Shown in pieces: positions 1 to 11,134 of a stretch of DNA of 64,000 nucleotides. Every line of letters starts with the position of its first letter. Positions within the stretch are counted from its first letter, which is position 1. The notes beneath the pieces were generated by a model, which did no database searches, had not been told where the DNA came from, and was given only the letters and a program-made list of their open reading frames with translations. A program made the position numbers and the translations under genes. Source of the stretch: Reticulitermes speratus (taxonomy: Eukaryota; Arthropoda; Insecta; Blattodea; Rhinotermitidae); contig JAJKFL010000031.1 of assembly GCA_021186555.1 (NCBI GenBank), positions 23,757,452-23,821,451 of the forward strand. Reading direction: 5' to 3'.

Positions 1-1268
1 AGTAAGGAAGTGGTTCCAAGGTAATACCTTTACTAGTCAAAATACTCTTTGTAATTGCTAGTACAGTATGCTGAAAATTAAGGTCTTGCACATCAGGTTA
101 GAACTGAATGGCCAAAGAAGACGTTTGACATGGGAAGCAACACCAAGGTCCATCCACGAAGGAGTCTCCTCAGCAATAATGAACTCTGACTGTCTTGTAT
201 TTGACACCAGTATTGCCCAACTGTTTGCGGATAATGGCAACCTGGGCATCAATGTGACCATTTCTATGGTCTGACGCTGGTGTACTGTGGAGTTTGTCAC
301 TGCCAGCATTATTAAAGAAGGCACAACCCATTGGTATGCAATCACCAATGAGAATTCTGTTTTTTGACGTTTTTGCATAGTTAGTGGAGGATAATATGCC
401 CACAGACATTCATATGAAGCGAACCTTACACACAAAAGCATGTGAACAGTTGGTATTTGGTGTGGCAGATATTTGCAGTTATTGTAGATGGCCAGTTGTA
501 GAACTGATGACCACAGAATGCAGATTTTATTTTAGAAGTTGTATGCAGTATAGAATGGCTTTGAAAATCCCTGACGGATCCTCAGATCTGGAATAGAAAC
601 TGAATGCAATGAAACATACATGTCTTGGTCTGATATCAAAGGAAAGTTTAAAGGAAAACATAGAAGCAGGGGTAATTGAATTGAGTTTATGGGTTTGAAA
701 TGTTCGAGTTATTTTGGTTTGTGAATTGTAATTTAAATAATTTCATTAGGTTCTCTTTCCTGAAGTATTATTCTACAGTGGGCTGTGGAAATAGTTTACT
801 AATAACAGCACCAGTACAATGTATTGCACAGTGAAAGAAACTTCCTGTTTCTCTTGAAGACATAATATTAGTAATTCAAGAATTCTGTAAAATTAAAATT
901 TTTCATTTGAGTCGGTATTTGCAGATCTTCAGGAAATCTTACAGAGCCCCTTGGATTAGGGTATTCTGTGCCAGATGAACATTGAAAGATTCAAATTTTA
1001 GACTGGTTCTCCAAATTCTGTCCCTGTAACTACGGTTATTAAGATGGTTACAGTAAGCTGAAATATTGAAAGAACGGCATTAACCATTATCATACTGTAT
1101 TTAAGTCTTCTGTATAGGAAAATGTTATCCTGCACTGCAGTTAAAAGTTTAATACTCTTGAGGCACTAAGTACCACCCTTCTTTTTAGTTTTCCAGATGT
1201 AATAACTGTAGCTAGATCAGAGCAACTGTGGCAGCCCGAAGTGATGACAGTTTTTATGATACATTTTA
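1..1268. other. No recognised feature
   Basis: No gene or repeat that I can name. The minus strand at about 60-440 has two overlapping open frames of 127 and 79 codons without recognisable motifs. Neither is preferred, and a decayed transposon or exon is possible. Confidence 0.4.
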
Positions 1269-1409
1269 CCGTATTTACCCGAATGCAAGACAACTGTAAT
1301 CTAAGACGACCCCCAAATAAAACGTGTCTGCCAAAGGAAAATGTATTTATCTAAATCTAAGATGACCCACAAAAATAAAACATGTAAGGAAAGTATTTTA
1401 CTGTTAAGT

Positions 1410-1643
1410 TCATACGCTTAATACACAAAGCATGTCAGATTCTGTCTGCCTGTACCAGTCAGTGTCACTGTCTCCATCTTCACAGTCGGTACCTTCATCT
1501 TCCTCACACTCACTCCTAACATTCCCATCCTCGTCACTGCCACTCCACAACTTATCATCATCAATCTCAACCATTGTGTTGGATATACAGTGCTTCTTAA
1601 AACTCATCACAGTCACTTCTGGTGAGATGTGCTGCAACGCCAT
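1410..1643 (-). pseudogene. pogo-like transposase C-terminal fragment
   Basis: A 77-codon open frame whose middle reads SFKKHCISNTMVEIDDDKLW, followed by an acidic tail rich in E, D and S. This resembles the C-terminal end of pogo/Tigger/Jerky transposases, where an SFKKCGISNA-like box precedes an acidic region. The CENP-B-like DNA-binding and DDE catalytic domains are absent. The frame ends near the left TIR, as expected for a transposase read towards that end. It is a relic and not a host gene. Confidence 0.6.
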
Positions 1644-1920
1644 TATGATCCAAATTGACTAAATAATACATTTATATTTCTTGGTTTATAAACTTACTTG
1701 AACCAATGAAGAAGATGAGTCTTGTAGTTAATTTTTAATTTTATAATGGCCATTTTCCTATTACTACCGTTGGACTCTGTTTGTTCTTGGGTGCATATCT
1801 TAAGTTTACTGTTTCTGTAGTGCCCAGTGACTGAGAGTAGCTCAATGTGAGGGGTCCACCACGTTAGACCCTTATTTGCCTGAAGACAGAAATAGAGCCG
1901 GCTTCCAAAAAGATGTGCTT

Positions 1921-2143
1921 CTTTAAAAAAACCAGACGATGGACGAAGTCCAAAAAAGAAGATTGTGTTTAAAAAAATTAGACAATGGGCAAAGTCGAAA
2001 AAAGAAGATTAATAAAAAATTAGATGCTGGACAAAGTCCAAAAAAAGAAGATTGTGTTTAAAAAATTAGACAATGGACAAAGTCGAAAAAGATTGTGTTA
2101 AAAAATTAGATGATGGGCAAAGTCCAAAAAAAGAAGATTGTGT
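1921..2143. repeat. Imperfect tandem repeat, unit ~50 bp, ~5 copies
   Basis: Units have the form (GATGGRCAAAGTCCAAAAAA)-(GAAGATTGTGTTTAAAAAA)-TTAGA, with length variation in the A-runs. The array lies wholly inside the pogo-type element, so it expanded within the transposon. Confidence 0.75.
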
Positions 2144-2321
2144 CACTTAACTTTAGTCGTTTTGTGTTCTGTCTCGTGTACACTTGACGGATTGGCGATG
2201 CAGGCCTTGGATTGGCTCTGTATGGTCCGGTTCAGCGCGTCATACGCGAATTTAAGACAGCCTCACACATTTAAGCACCAAATTTAAGTAAAACTCGTCT
2301 TGCAATCAAGTAAATACGGTA

Positions 2322-4577
2322 GTTTATGTGTGAAGTTACAGAATCTGTACACATGATGACAGTGGGAAGGTTCTCCTTCAGACAATAGAAATCTGTGTTT
2401 TTAGTTTTTAGGATTTAAGTGAGAGGAAGTAATTGAAGTTGCTTGACATAACCGGTAATTTATATTTAGTGTTATTATGTACCAACTGCCTTTATCATCA
2501 TGTCCATCACAAGTATTGTATACGACATACATGTTGCAGTGTCATCTGTGTCGACTGCCGAAGGTGATGCCATTGTAGACGTCAAAATGCATGTGTTGCT
2601 AACAGTACTTGTGACACAGACTGTAATAAAGGTTATTTGTATGTAATATAAAAATATAAGTACTAAAACACTGTGGTATGCACAGCATATGGTAAATTTA
2701 GAAATGTGTGTAGGCCTATTGTACATATTAAGACGGAACTTGAAGCTTGTTGAATAGTCAGAACTGAATTTACAGTTACTGTACTAACAGGCAGTACTGA
2801 CAGTTTGTTGCCTTTCATGGTTTGACGCATGCTGTAGCATAACACATTTTATTGATGGCAATTCTGAAACTGTAGACGATACTGTTCTGTTATTATTTTG
2901 TAATATTTATGAACACCTTACTTAACAGTTGTGATTAATTGAAGGCATGTCAAAAACATAGGATTGCACATCCAAGTATATGAAAACTTGAATCAAAACA
3001 GTCTCCTTGCCTGACGTGTTAGAATAGTTTGGTCATTGTTGGTATGATGTATAGTTTTGTTTTAAAGTAACCCTTTTGCATCCAAGTGGAGTATATTTTT
3101 TGTATTGTGATGCTTTTCTGGAAAATACAGGAACGGAGACAGCATAAAAAAGTTGTAGACTTATGTGTTTTCTTATCTTTAGGATCGTGTTTTACCCATC
3201 CTTCATGTCCAGTTTGTCTTCTGCCTCTTTCTACATTTCCTCCTGTACTGTCCTGACACATGCCTCGTACCGATGTTTCACCAAGTGTTGGCCATGTTCT
3301 TGAGAACCTCAGCTCACTTGCCCCCTTGTACTTGCGGTCAAAAACACATCTCAGTCATTATGTTGTACGGGGCACACTATTACAGTCTCTTGCATCCCTG
3401 GGCATGTGGTTGATGATGCAGTCAGCATCGCTTGGATATTCAAGCATATTTTGTCTAATGACTTACCATCTCATTTACGTTGAACACGTGCCTCCAGTTG
3501 TCAATCAGACTTAATTGCAATACAAACTGGTAAACGTGGAGAGGCACGACTGCCATAGCATAATGCCAGTCTTTCACCCAAAAGTACGTATTACAATACC
3601 AACATTTTGTTATCTTAGGCAATGACAGTAACATTTTATTGAGAGTCTTCAAATTTGTACGTACCACTGGACTAGCAAGTTCACTGCAGATAGGTCTTAT
3701 ACACTGTACCCAGATGCAGTAATATTGATGCCTGATTCCTTCGCTCGCAGGCCAACAAAACCTTTCAGGTCATGCCTGTGGTAATGCCTAGTAACAAGTG
3801 TTGTGTCAGAGTGTGCCTTGTTGTATTAAAACTTACTGAGGTCATTTAATTGCCTTCTCTTTGAGTGGGTTACTGCAGGATACATTGCAGCAGTAAGTTC
3901 TGGTATCCGGTGATTCTGCCAGCTGGGTGTGAATTAGGGTTCATAATATTTTGAGTGGGCTACTGTGGGAAATTAAAGATTTGGTGAGCCAGTGGACTGT
4001 ATATAGTCGATTATATTCATGGCTGCACACCACACTTTCTTATTATTATTATTAATAATAAATGTGTTTAAAGCTGTTATTCAGTAACCATACTTCAACC
4101 TAACAAAAACATAAATTCGTACAGTATGGCAATTTGGCAATGGTATTTATTATGTTGTTAGCCAGCAGCTCGTGGTGTAGAGCGTGTTCTTTGGTGCATT
4201 ACATCACATTTGTATGAAAATGGCATTGTTATTTTGGGATCGATTTTTTATGAATTGCTTCAGTCATAGTGTTCACGTTTCACCAATTTTGCATGTGTTA
4301 ACGCCCCGTTTGTGAAGTGCAAATTTCATTAACTGGCCTCTTCAGTGGCCATTTTACGAACTGGACCAAAAATCGATCACTGCGTAATGTTTGGTAGCGT
4401 ACAAAAATGCACACTTCATTCCAGACCAATTGCGATATGCAGTTAACCGATGCCTGTGGTTTCATGTCAACTGTGTGTGGGTTGGTTATCACCAGCTGCA
4501 GTAAGGTATTGGTGTGTGTCAGCTATTTCCATCGCTGTGAAAACAGACCTGTTCGTCGGTGGTTAAGTAGATTCATG
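2322..4577. other. No recognised feature
   Basis: AT-leaning unique-looking DNA. Short open frames on both strands lack motifs, and I see no TIRs, SINE boxes or tandem arrays beyond an ATT run near 4042. Confidence 0.4.
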
Positions 4578-4631
4578 CTATGTTTATTGTCTGACGAATG
4601 TACACTTTTATTCACTATTAATTGTTGTGAA

Positions 4632-4682
4632 ATACAGTCTTACATGTTTCGAACCTTATCCTGGTTCATCTTCTGGGACCTC
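4632..4682 (-). ncRNA. Hammerhead-like motif, left arm of foldback
   Basis: Read on the minus strand: CAGAAGA (one change from CTGAAGA), T, GAACC-AGGATAA-GGTTC hairpin, GAA, palindrome ACATGT, A, then AGACTG. The outer stem (GGTCC with AGACT) keeps three pairs plus a wobble. The core C-U pair of positions is altered, so this copy is probably inactive. Confidence 0.45.
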
Positions 4683-4745
4683 AATATTGTAACCAGTGTA
4701 TAATTGTACCATTGATGCAAAAAGTCAATATAATTTAAAATATTG

Positions 4746-4792
4746 CGGTCCGTGAAAATGAACCAGGATAAGGTTCGAAACATGTGGGACTG
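4746..4792 (+). ncRNA. Hammerhead-like motif, right arm of foldback
   Basis: CGGTCC, then GTGAAAA where CTGANGA is expected, T, GAACC-AGGATAA-GGTTC hairpin, GAA, ACATGT, G, GGACTG. The outer stem CGGTCC/GGACTG gives six pairs with one G-T wobble. The degraded core and a G at the cleavage position argue against activity. This arm's mutations differ from those of the left arm. Confidence 0.45.
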
Positions 4793-4849
4793 TGTTACAC
4801 AAAAATTAATAGTGAATAAAAGTGTACATTTGTCGGACAATAAACATAG

Positions 4850-5279
4850 AAAAGGAAATGTACCAAATGAATAATATTAAGTTTATATTCATGCTATCTC
4901 TCTCTTACTGGACGTGTACTGTTCTTGGTAAGCAATGTACCTACCGTTTGAGGTTATGTTACCTCCATGTATCAGGTTTCAATAATATGTTAGCGTAATG
5001 CTAACCTTTTGTCCGCATCTAATGACAAGTTAAACACATTAGGTCAAAGCACTCGTGTATCTTGTTTAGGCACGCGAGACAGACGTGCATGTATGTATAA
5101 TGTGCATACGCACGTGCGTGTATGTGTGGGGTGTGATATTTAGTGCTGTATCTCGAGTTTAATTTTAAGGTTTAGTATTTGACAGTATAGTTCGGCTGAT
5201 AAAATAATTTGTGATAATTTATTGACGTGTATTATTTCACATCACAAACAATTCCAGATTATCACGATCCACCGAGCAT
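4850..5279. other. No recognised feature
   Basis: Contains only a purine/pyrimidine-alternating stretch near 5090-5130. No gene or repeat recognised. Confidence 0.4.
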
Positions 5280-5476
5280 TACTCCAGCTTCGTGTTCGGG
5301 TAGGTTCGGGATTCAAAAATCTTCCCGAAGACCGACCATGCTTACATTATTTTCCTCAGTGTCTACAGGCAAATACTGTAATAATACCTCAAATTAACTC
5401 GCACCCGCTTCCTTCCATATGCTGTCCAATTCATCACACAATAACAACTGTTGGCACTGGATGCCATCTAAGCTAG
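5280..5476 (+). repeat. Diverged SINE-like repeat (family E)
   Basis: Inverse relative of 43700-43870 and 54000-54090. Aligned to those, it shares the blocks TTAATTTGAGGTATTA, TTTGCCTG and ACTGAGGAAA. A box-B-like GGTTCGGGATTCA at about 5303 suggests tRNA ancestry. The copy is old and its limits are uncertain. Confidence 0.45.
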
Positions 5477-5749
5477 CAGGGGTGACCGTGACGCGGCTCG
5501 CGCAAGTAGCTTGTCAGCAATAATATTCAGGTAGTTTGCATGCACATGAGGCTGACTGCTAACGGCATTTTAAAATATTTTATTAAAAAAGGAAATTCAT
5601 AACTCTCTGAAAGTAATCTATTTTAGCTGGCTGAACCGAAATAAGAAGCCATCAAATAAGGAAAACATTTAATTTAATTAAGGGATGGCTCTTGCCTAAG
5701 TTGCCTCCTAACTTGCTGCTCCGGAAACCTGTCAAGCTGGACACCCCTG
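5477..5749. mobile_element. hAT-like MITE
   Basis: Ends are CAGGGGTGACC and, inverted, CAGGGGTGTCC, an 11-bp TIR with one mismatch. The CAGGG start and the subterminal GGCTCGCG are typical of hAT elements. There is no coding capacity. The 8-bp flanks (TAAGCTAG, CTATGTAG) match only in part, so the duplication is decayed or the assignment is weaker. Confidence 0.5.
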
Positions 5750-6560
5750 CTATGTAGTCTGAGTCACTAACACCGTCATTAATTATACCATAAAATGTAC
5801 GAAAGTTGCCTTTTTAAGCTAGACTGCACATTGCGCGAAGTACGAGCTTTTGAGCGAAATTTTTTAGAAGTGTTATAAATGACAATAACTATGTGCACAC
5901 CATGAAAACTTGATTCATATAAAACGGCGAAGGATGGATATTTCTTTGATGCAGTTGATTTGCAAGGACTTTAGTTTTCATGCGAAAATATGGCGACGCA
6001 GCAGATACGCTTATGTGTGAAACAAATTCCTTTCTCGTTCCATTTTGGGCGCCCGTGTTGTAGCTTCGCCTTCACTGAGCTAAATAAAGTATATCGACTG
6101 AAGTGTGAGGCTGACACAGTGAGTAATGAGAAGGGCCGTACGGGCAAACCGCGATATGTGGCGGTATATCGAAATAGTGTATAATAGGGAATTACTGTTT
6201 ACATGCTTTGATGAGCGCTAAGTGAGGGTGGTGCTATATCGGGGGTTGACTGTGCGTATATTTACGTTAGCAGTATTGGTAACTTCCATATCTGAGTACT
6301 GGACGTGACTGATGGACACTGCATGTAGAAAGGTGAGATGGGTGTGACGGAGACGCTGTGGTGTTGTGCTCAGATGGCACCCGTTTCGTGGCTTGCACTT
6401 TCTCTCCTTCCTCAGTCTCTTCTGGCAAATCCCGGGATAGTAGGCCCAATTGGAATAAACGACAGCAGTGTAATATTAAATTCGTATCTGCACATACTTC
6501 GTGGTCATCTTCCCATCTCTTCCTAATTATGTGACATCTGTACTTGGGTAACAGTTATCA
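5750..6560. other. Mostly unassigned DNA
   Basis: A possible very old family E fragment lies on the minus strand near 6395-6470 (TTTGCC...GACTGAGGAAGG). The ATG-initiated 64-codon frame at 5990 has no recognised motif. Confidence 0.35.
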
Positions 6561-6562
6561 CT

Positions 6563-6790
6563 CATATGATGGTCTGGTTTTGGGTTTATGCACCGTGTGG
6601 TGGTTAAACGTTTCAGCGTTTCGAGGAACACATTGCATCTTCAGGGCGACATTTCTTCTGCAGTATTCCCTCCCCATAGAGGTTCCTAATGTACATTTTA
6701 GGTTTTCACAGCGGTTGTTGATCATATGAGGGTATTTTTGGGTTTATGTACTGTATAATGTTTAAATGTTTCGACGTTTCGGGGTAACTT
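6563..6790. repeat. Diverged direct duplication, ~65 bp, two copies
   Basis: About 6563-6628 and 6720-6785 share TTTTGGGTTTATG, a KGTTTAAAYGTTTC block and a second CGTTTCG box. The minus strand of the first copy reads CTGAAGATG...CGAAACG, a decayed form of the hammerhead-like motif found elsewhere. Confidence 0.5.
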
Positions 6791-7375
6791 TGGAAGATTT
6801 AACCACTGTACAGTTCAGAAATCCCAAAGAATATCAACAACTGCCATGAAAACCTTAAAACGTATAGTTGTGAGTCAATCTAAAAACGTATCAATTTAAA
6901 CGTGAATTCGATTTGCTTCAGATATGCACTCCATAAAAGGAAACCCACACAGAAACGGGTGTTCAGGTTTACTGGTGCTAATAACAAGTCGTCAGGTTAA
7001 AGATGTAGAAGCATGATACGCATCCGTGACACTCACAGATGTCATCTGAGGTGTCCAAAACTGTAACAGGGTTTTAAATCCAGAGGTGAGCAGAATTAAT
7101 AGACCGTGACTTCTAAACAATTAGCCGAAGAAATAAAACAATTGCCAATTAAATAAGCGACTTTTTGACGGACAATTTAGTGCCGTCATCTGACCGCTTC
7201 CCGCAAAGCTTTCACCCGTCCAGGCAGAAGAGGATGTCCGCTGCGGTCAACCGTAAACCTAAGTGCAAGCTCTTGAATAATTTCATTGTAAATGAAGCGT
7301 GACTGTTCACAACTGGTGGTATGGATGTATGCGTTTCATATTACTTTGGACATCGTGTGTGCCCCACGAATGTGC
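6791..7375. other. No recognised feature
   Basis: Nothing nameable in either strand. Confidence 0.4.
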
Positions 7376-7680
7376 CGGGACAGCATAGTTGGTAAAGTTA
7401 CTGGCTGGGGGCTGGTCGACCTCAGTTTGATTCCCGGCGAGGGCAGGAAGATTTCTCCTCGTTATCGCCTCCAGAATAGCTCTGGGTGTCACCACGTATA
7501 GGCACTACTATCCATTTATCACCAGGTATCCTTTTCTCGATGACGATGTGTCCACCAGACCTTCATGCCAAATAATCCCCCCCCCCCCATCTCATGCCGA
7601 AGTTATCCTAATCTCGAAACCCCTTACACACAAGATATGCTGCCTAGGCCGAGGGCAACTTTACTTTTCTTATGCCATAC
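7376..7680 (+). mobile_element. tRNA-derived SINE, family A, diverged
   Basis: A tRNA-like head with box A (ATAGTTGGTAAAGTTACTGG) and box B (AGTTTGATTCC) is followed by the family body. The body includes GCTCTGGG, a C-run and a degraded 3' GAGGGCAACTTTACTTTT. It is highly diverged from the better copies at 15819 and 30247. Confidence 0.55.
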
Positions 7681-8227
7681 GTATCCCAACTTATTGATAT
7701 AGGCATCTCAGCAACACTACGACGTGATGAATATAACATGAAATATGTATGAAAACAAACAAAAAGATATACAGGCTACAGTCTTACTTGGAAAATTGAC
7801 GCTATTCGGAATGGCCGTGATATCCATCCTTCTTCAAAATAAATGCTTGACTGGGCTGTGAAAGAGATCGTGTCTGTCTTCTGTCTGATCACCCGCTGAG
7901 GAGCTGTAAACTGTATTTAATCGTGACGGCACGGACAACTGCTGTTAGCTCTACCAGTTGCCACAGAGAATTATGACCTCTTGAAATGTTCTTTGTTTTT
8001 AAATACGAGGCGTGTGGACTTGTACAGTTTTAACCTTTCATCGCGATTTCGATCACTGGTAAATAAGGAAGGTGTTTATTGTGAAAGTGAGTAATTTTGT
8101 GAGTAGTTCCAAATGGTGCTTCTAGGAACTAATTTCTTATTACCTCGTAAATTGGGATTTGTTACATCAGCATGTAATGGAATGTTGCCCTCCGCTTCTG
8201 ATAACCACGCCATTAAACGTGTGCAGT
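7681..8227. other. No recognised feature
   Basis: No motif-bearing frame and no repeat recognised. Confidence 0.4.
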
Positions 8228-8560
8228 GTCTACACATTTTAGAAGGTAAAGGTAAAGCTTTCCCGTAACAAGTCATGAAGATTCAGAAGGGAGGACAGAA
8301 TGTTGTGCTTCCGTCGTTACTTCGACATTCGGCACAACTAGGACAGCAGAATTGTCAGGTCTACGCGCCGGCCACACTTTACGACCAAGGAAACGCCTTG
8401 GTACTCATTTCTGTGAGAGGCTGAATGGACCCTAGGGCTACTGAGTACAGACAGAAGGACTAGGTCACTTGAAAATTTTCCAAGGACCCTACCGAGAATC
8501 GAACCCGGAACCGTCTTGTGGCACAGTGCCTCAACCAACTGCGCCAAGAACAATAGATCA
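8228..8560 (-). mobile_element. tRNA-derived SINE, family B
   Basis: On the minus strand the head reads TTGGCGCAGTTGGTTGAGGC (box A), with box B GGTTCGATTCTCGG. It is followed by the GGGTCC, GGCCGGC and TAGACCTGACA body shared with 45963 and 47284, and it ends in TTTACCTTTACC. A nonautonomous retroposon transcribed by Pol III and moved by a LINE, as established for tRNA-SINEs. Confidence 0.75.
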
Positions 8561-8964
8561 GTGTTCCGGCCGCTTTTCAGTCTGTTAATTTGGATTCCGT
8601 CAGAATGGGCGGGTGGGTTGTTTCTATTGAAGTTTGACGCTATAAATATTTTCGTAACGCTTGTGTCATTTATCTCGTTACCGCATGACCTAGTCTCATG
8701 TTCTTCTTGTCATCGCGTCAAAAGAGCAAAGTGTGAAACCGATCACTCACGTCTGGCATACATCAGTGGTTAAAAGTGTGTGGCCCTTTACCTTCACGCC
8801 TTCTATGCGCCGTCGTGCCGTATTGCTTAGGCATAAGGCAGATTATGCTTATACATATAAAGTGTATGAAATGATTTATGCTTTACTGTGTACAAGCTTG
8901 CAGTGATAAATACAGCACCATCTCTGTGCTCTAGCGGATTGTGTTAAACCTTTGTTTGCAGAGT
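8561..8964. other. No recognised feature
   Basis: Unassigned DNA. The 85-codon open frame at 8516-8773 begins inside the SINE and has no motif. Confidence 0.4.
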
Positions 8965-9012
8965 TATTTTCGACATGTTTCGGCCTGTGTTCGGCCATTA
9001 TTAGAGATAGTA
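8965..9012 (-). ncRNA. Hammerhead-like motif, degenerate
   Basis: Minus strand: CTAATAA (two changes from CTGATGA), T, GGCC-GAACACA-GGCC hairpin, GAA, ACATGT, C. Stem II and the palindrome are intact, but the core and outer stem are eroded. Confidence 0.4.
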
Positions 9013-9974
9013 AAATGTAAAATCACTGAACACCAATAACAGAGCCACATTATGGGGATTAAGGTTGGAAAACATGCTGCTGAGAAAGACCTTAATTAGA
9101 AGGGTGACACATTAGTAAAATAATTAATTTTTATACGTCAATAATGGACTGAAATTTACTTAGTGACAGTTGTATTTAAACTCTTTCCCTCACACGCATT
9201 TGTATCACGTACATTCAAGCACAAAATGGCTCAAACCAGTGGGCACAACTCTAGGCAACCGAGATTGAAAAATTGGCGTGCGAAAACTTGTCCTAGAATT
9301 GTTAAGGCTGTGCCATGGCTCAGGCGGTTGCGCCAATCAGAGTACACATAAATATTATCTATACACGTCACACATCATTTTTATTTTGCACATCTAAATG
9401 GCCTCTTAAGTTCGTTCGTTGCACTTATAAGTCTGTCATTTCCGTAGCAGTTTATTTTGTGCAATAACAGTACGCACGTGCCTAAGCAGATGCATAAAGT
9501 CTGTCACTAACTGGTTCTCCTTGTACGTCGTTCAATGTAAGGGCTCGACTTACGACAGAACTCCAGGAACAAATTGAGTCTTTAAGTCCGGGGGTCGCCG
9601 GTATAAGAGTATTAAGATGTAACACAAAATAACTGCTACACAGAAGACACATTTATGTCAGCGATTTGTACTGCATAATTACAACGTTGCTTAAGCGATT
9701 GTGAGTGACTTTCGAACACTCGGGTTTTATCTATCGAATGCATTTGAAAACCAGACGTACTGTTACTTCGCAAGCTTTCTAGCCATCCTACAGCATACAT
9801 GCTATGCCTGATCCGTCCTACTGCCTATTTCATACATTTTTTACGAAATTTTATATGCGACGTCCATTTTGAAGGTTGTGTGTCGGATTGATGTCAGTAT
9901 GTATGCTTCGAAGTGGCCTATTAGAAGTGTACAAATTATGTTATTTGTTATCAGTGAATGCTGAGTAGCACTTG
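9013..9974. other. No recognised feature
   Basis: No gene or repeat recognised. The 62-codon frame at 9163 has no motif. Confidence 0.4.
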
Positions 9975-10180
9975 TAGGGTAAAGTCTAGTCTAGAACAGG
10001 CCATGAAGGCCCAGAGGAGGAGTAGAGTTATAGGTCTACTCTTTCTTTAACCTCGGTGCTAGGTGTGGTGGGTTGCAACGCCGCGCCCCGGCCGCTTTAC
10101 CCCCGGGAAAGAGACCCGGTATCCATTTTACGAAGGGTTGAATGGGCCCCAGGGTTGGTCTGGTCGGATGCGAAGTAGCA
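9975..10180 (-). mobile_element. SINE family A, 3' part
   Basis: Inverse of the family body: GGCCATGAAGGC, TAGAGTTATAGGTCTACTC, AACCTCGGTGCTAGGTG, CCCCGGCCGCTTTACCCCC, CCGGTATCCATT, GGGCCCCAG. The tRNA head is lost, so this is a 5'-truncated copy. Confidence 0.75.
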
Positions 10181-10473
10181 CCCCCTATATCTTAGTACAA
10201 AAGAAAACGCCGAGTTGGCGTGCTTTAGGTGCGCTCTGCACACACACGCACACACAGTTTTGCACAGAGAATCTTGCGTCAGATTTGTACAAACACGAAG
10301 GAGTAATGGTAACGTTCCATGCTTTGAGGTACCGTCTTAAGGGGCCCATACACGTATGAGTCTGGCTCGCGAGTCCGGCTCGGCGAGCTTGACTCGGGAG
10401 CCGGGCTCGGATATATTTCACCACACACGCATGAGCTGACTCCCAACTTTGCTCGTACATTTCAGTATCCAGA

Positions 10474-10752
10474 ATGAGTTCATCGAAGCAAGTTGCAGCA
10501 GCGGTGATAATACTGGATGAATGCGGTGTGTTCGGGAGAAAAAAGCATAGAAAAAGGAGGGAAATGTGGGCTAAGAACTGGCTGTTAAGTTGAGACAGAT
10601 TTACCCATTTAAATTTATTGAACTTTATTAGAAATGATAGACCTGAAGACTACAAAAACTACTTCAGAATGTCAGATGAAAACTTCAAGTACTTGCTAGC
10701 AAAAGTAAAACCGTTCATAGTGAAACAAGATACTGTGATGTGTTTCTTGTGA
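10474..10752 (+). pseudogene. Harbinger transposase N-terminal fragment
   Basis: From ATG 10474 the frame runs 39 codons to an internal TGA (10591), then continues in the same frame for 52 codons. The second part contains HLNLLN...RPEDYKNYFRMSD, which matches the N-terminal pattern of HARBI1-like transposases (LLNEL...DEDYKNYLRMD). The internal TGA sits where these proteins usually have an arginine or similar residue. The DDE catalytic domain is absent. Dead fragment. Confidence 0.7.
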
Positions 10753-11134
10753 ATCACCATCACCATCAACATCTTCAGCTTCAGCTTCTTCATCCAAATT
10801 GCTTTTGCTTTTCCGAGGATTCTCTTGGTCTGCCGTGAACCAAAGCAGGTCGAAGTACCACAGCGTTGGCTTGTAGACATCATCCCCGGACGCACCACTT
10901 CTCTTGCTCTCCCGAACGCGGCGCAGTTCTTTCCTAAATGATGCCCGGGTACTGTCCACTTTTTTCTTAACAAAATTCAAGTCAGCATCAGGGATTTTCT
11001 CTCGTGAACTGCACGAGTAAATCCCAGGCCTCATCCCGCTTTCCCCTGTTCGAATACTCTGTGCTGCGAACCTGCCACAGAACCGGCAATTCACGGTACT
11101 CTTCTAAAAACCGTGTCAAAAACTCAGGGCTCAT
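10735..11134 (-). pseudogene. MADF-domain protein of Harbinger element, frameshifted
   Basis: PIF/Harbinger elements carry a second, DNA-binding gene with a Myb/SANT or MADF domain. On the minus strand from ATG 11134 one frame reads FLEEYRELPVLWQVRSTEYS, the start of a MADF domain. After a one-base shift near 11000, another frame continues IPDADLNFVKKKV and DDVYKPTLWYFDLLWF, the end of the domain. An acidic stretch (DEEAEAEDVDGDGD) precedes the deletion seam. The shift and missing end make it non-functional. Confidence 0.7.

Larger units (their letters stand above)
1269..2319 (-). mobile_element. pogo/Tigger-type DNA transposon remnant with TIRs
   Basis: The ends are inverted copies: CCGTATTTACCCGAATGCAA at the left and, read from the other strand, CCGTATTTACTTGATTGCAA at the right. 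Each end is flanked by TA (1267-1268 and 2320-2321), the duplication made by Tc1/mariner-pogo transposases. The interior holds the C-terminal tail of a pogo-like transposase on the minus strand and a tandem array. The catalytic domain is missing, so this copy is an internally deleted, non-autonomous element. TIRs and TA are directly visible. The pogo assignment rests on the tail of the encoded protein. Confidence 0.75.
4578..4849. repeat. Foldback element, two 111-nt arms (family FB-C)
   Basis: The arm 4578-4688 is the inverse of 4739-4849 with scattered mismatches, around a 50-nt centre. Both arms carry TGTACACTTTTATTCACTAT and a CATGTTTCGAACC block. Each arm contains a hammerhead-like motif (see 4632 and 4746). 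The part AGTGTACATTTGTCGGA also occurs in the inserted element at 46159-46419, so both belong to one family. Confidence 0.85.

Noticed and set aside
58-441. 127-codon minus-strand frame as a gene
   Set aside because: A second frame is open over the same stretch, neither shows a domain, and no promoter or splice context is evident.
1410-1662. Serine-rich plus-strand frame (76 codons)
   Set aside because: It is the shadow of the acidic tail of the pogo-like transposase on the minus strand.
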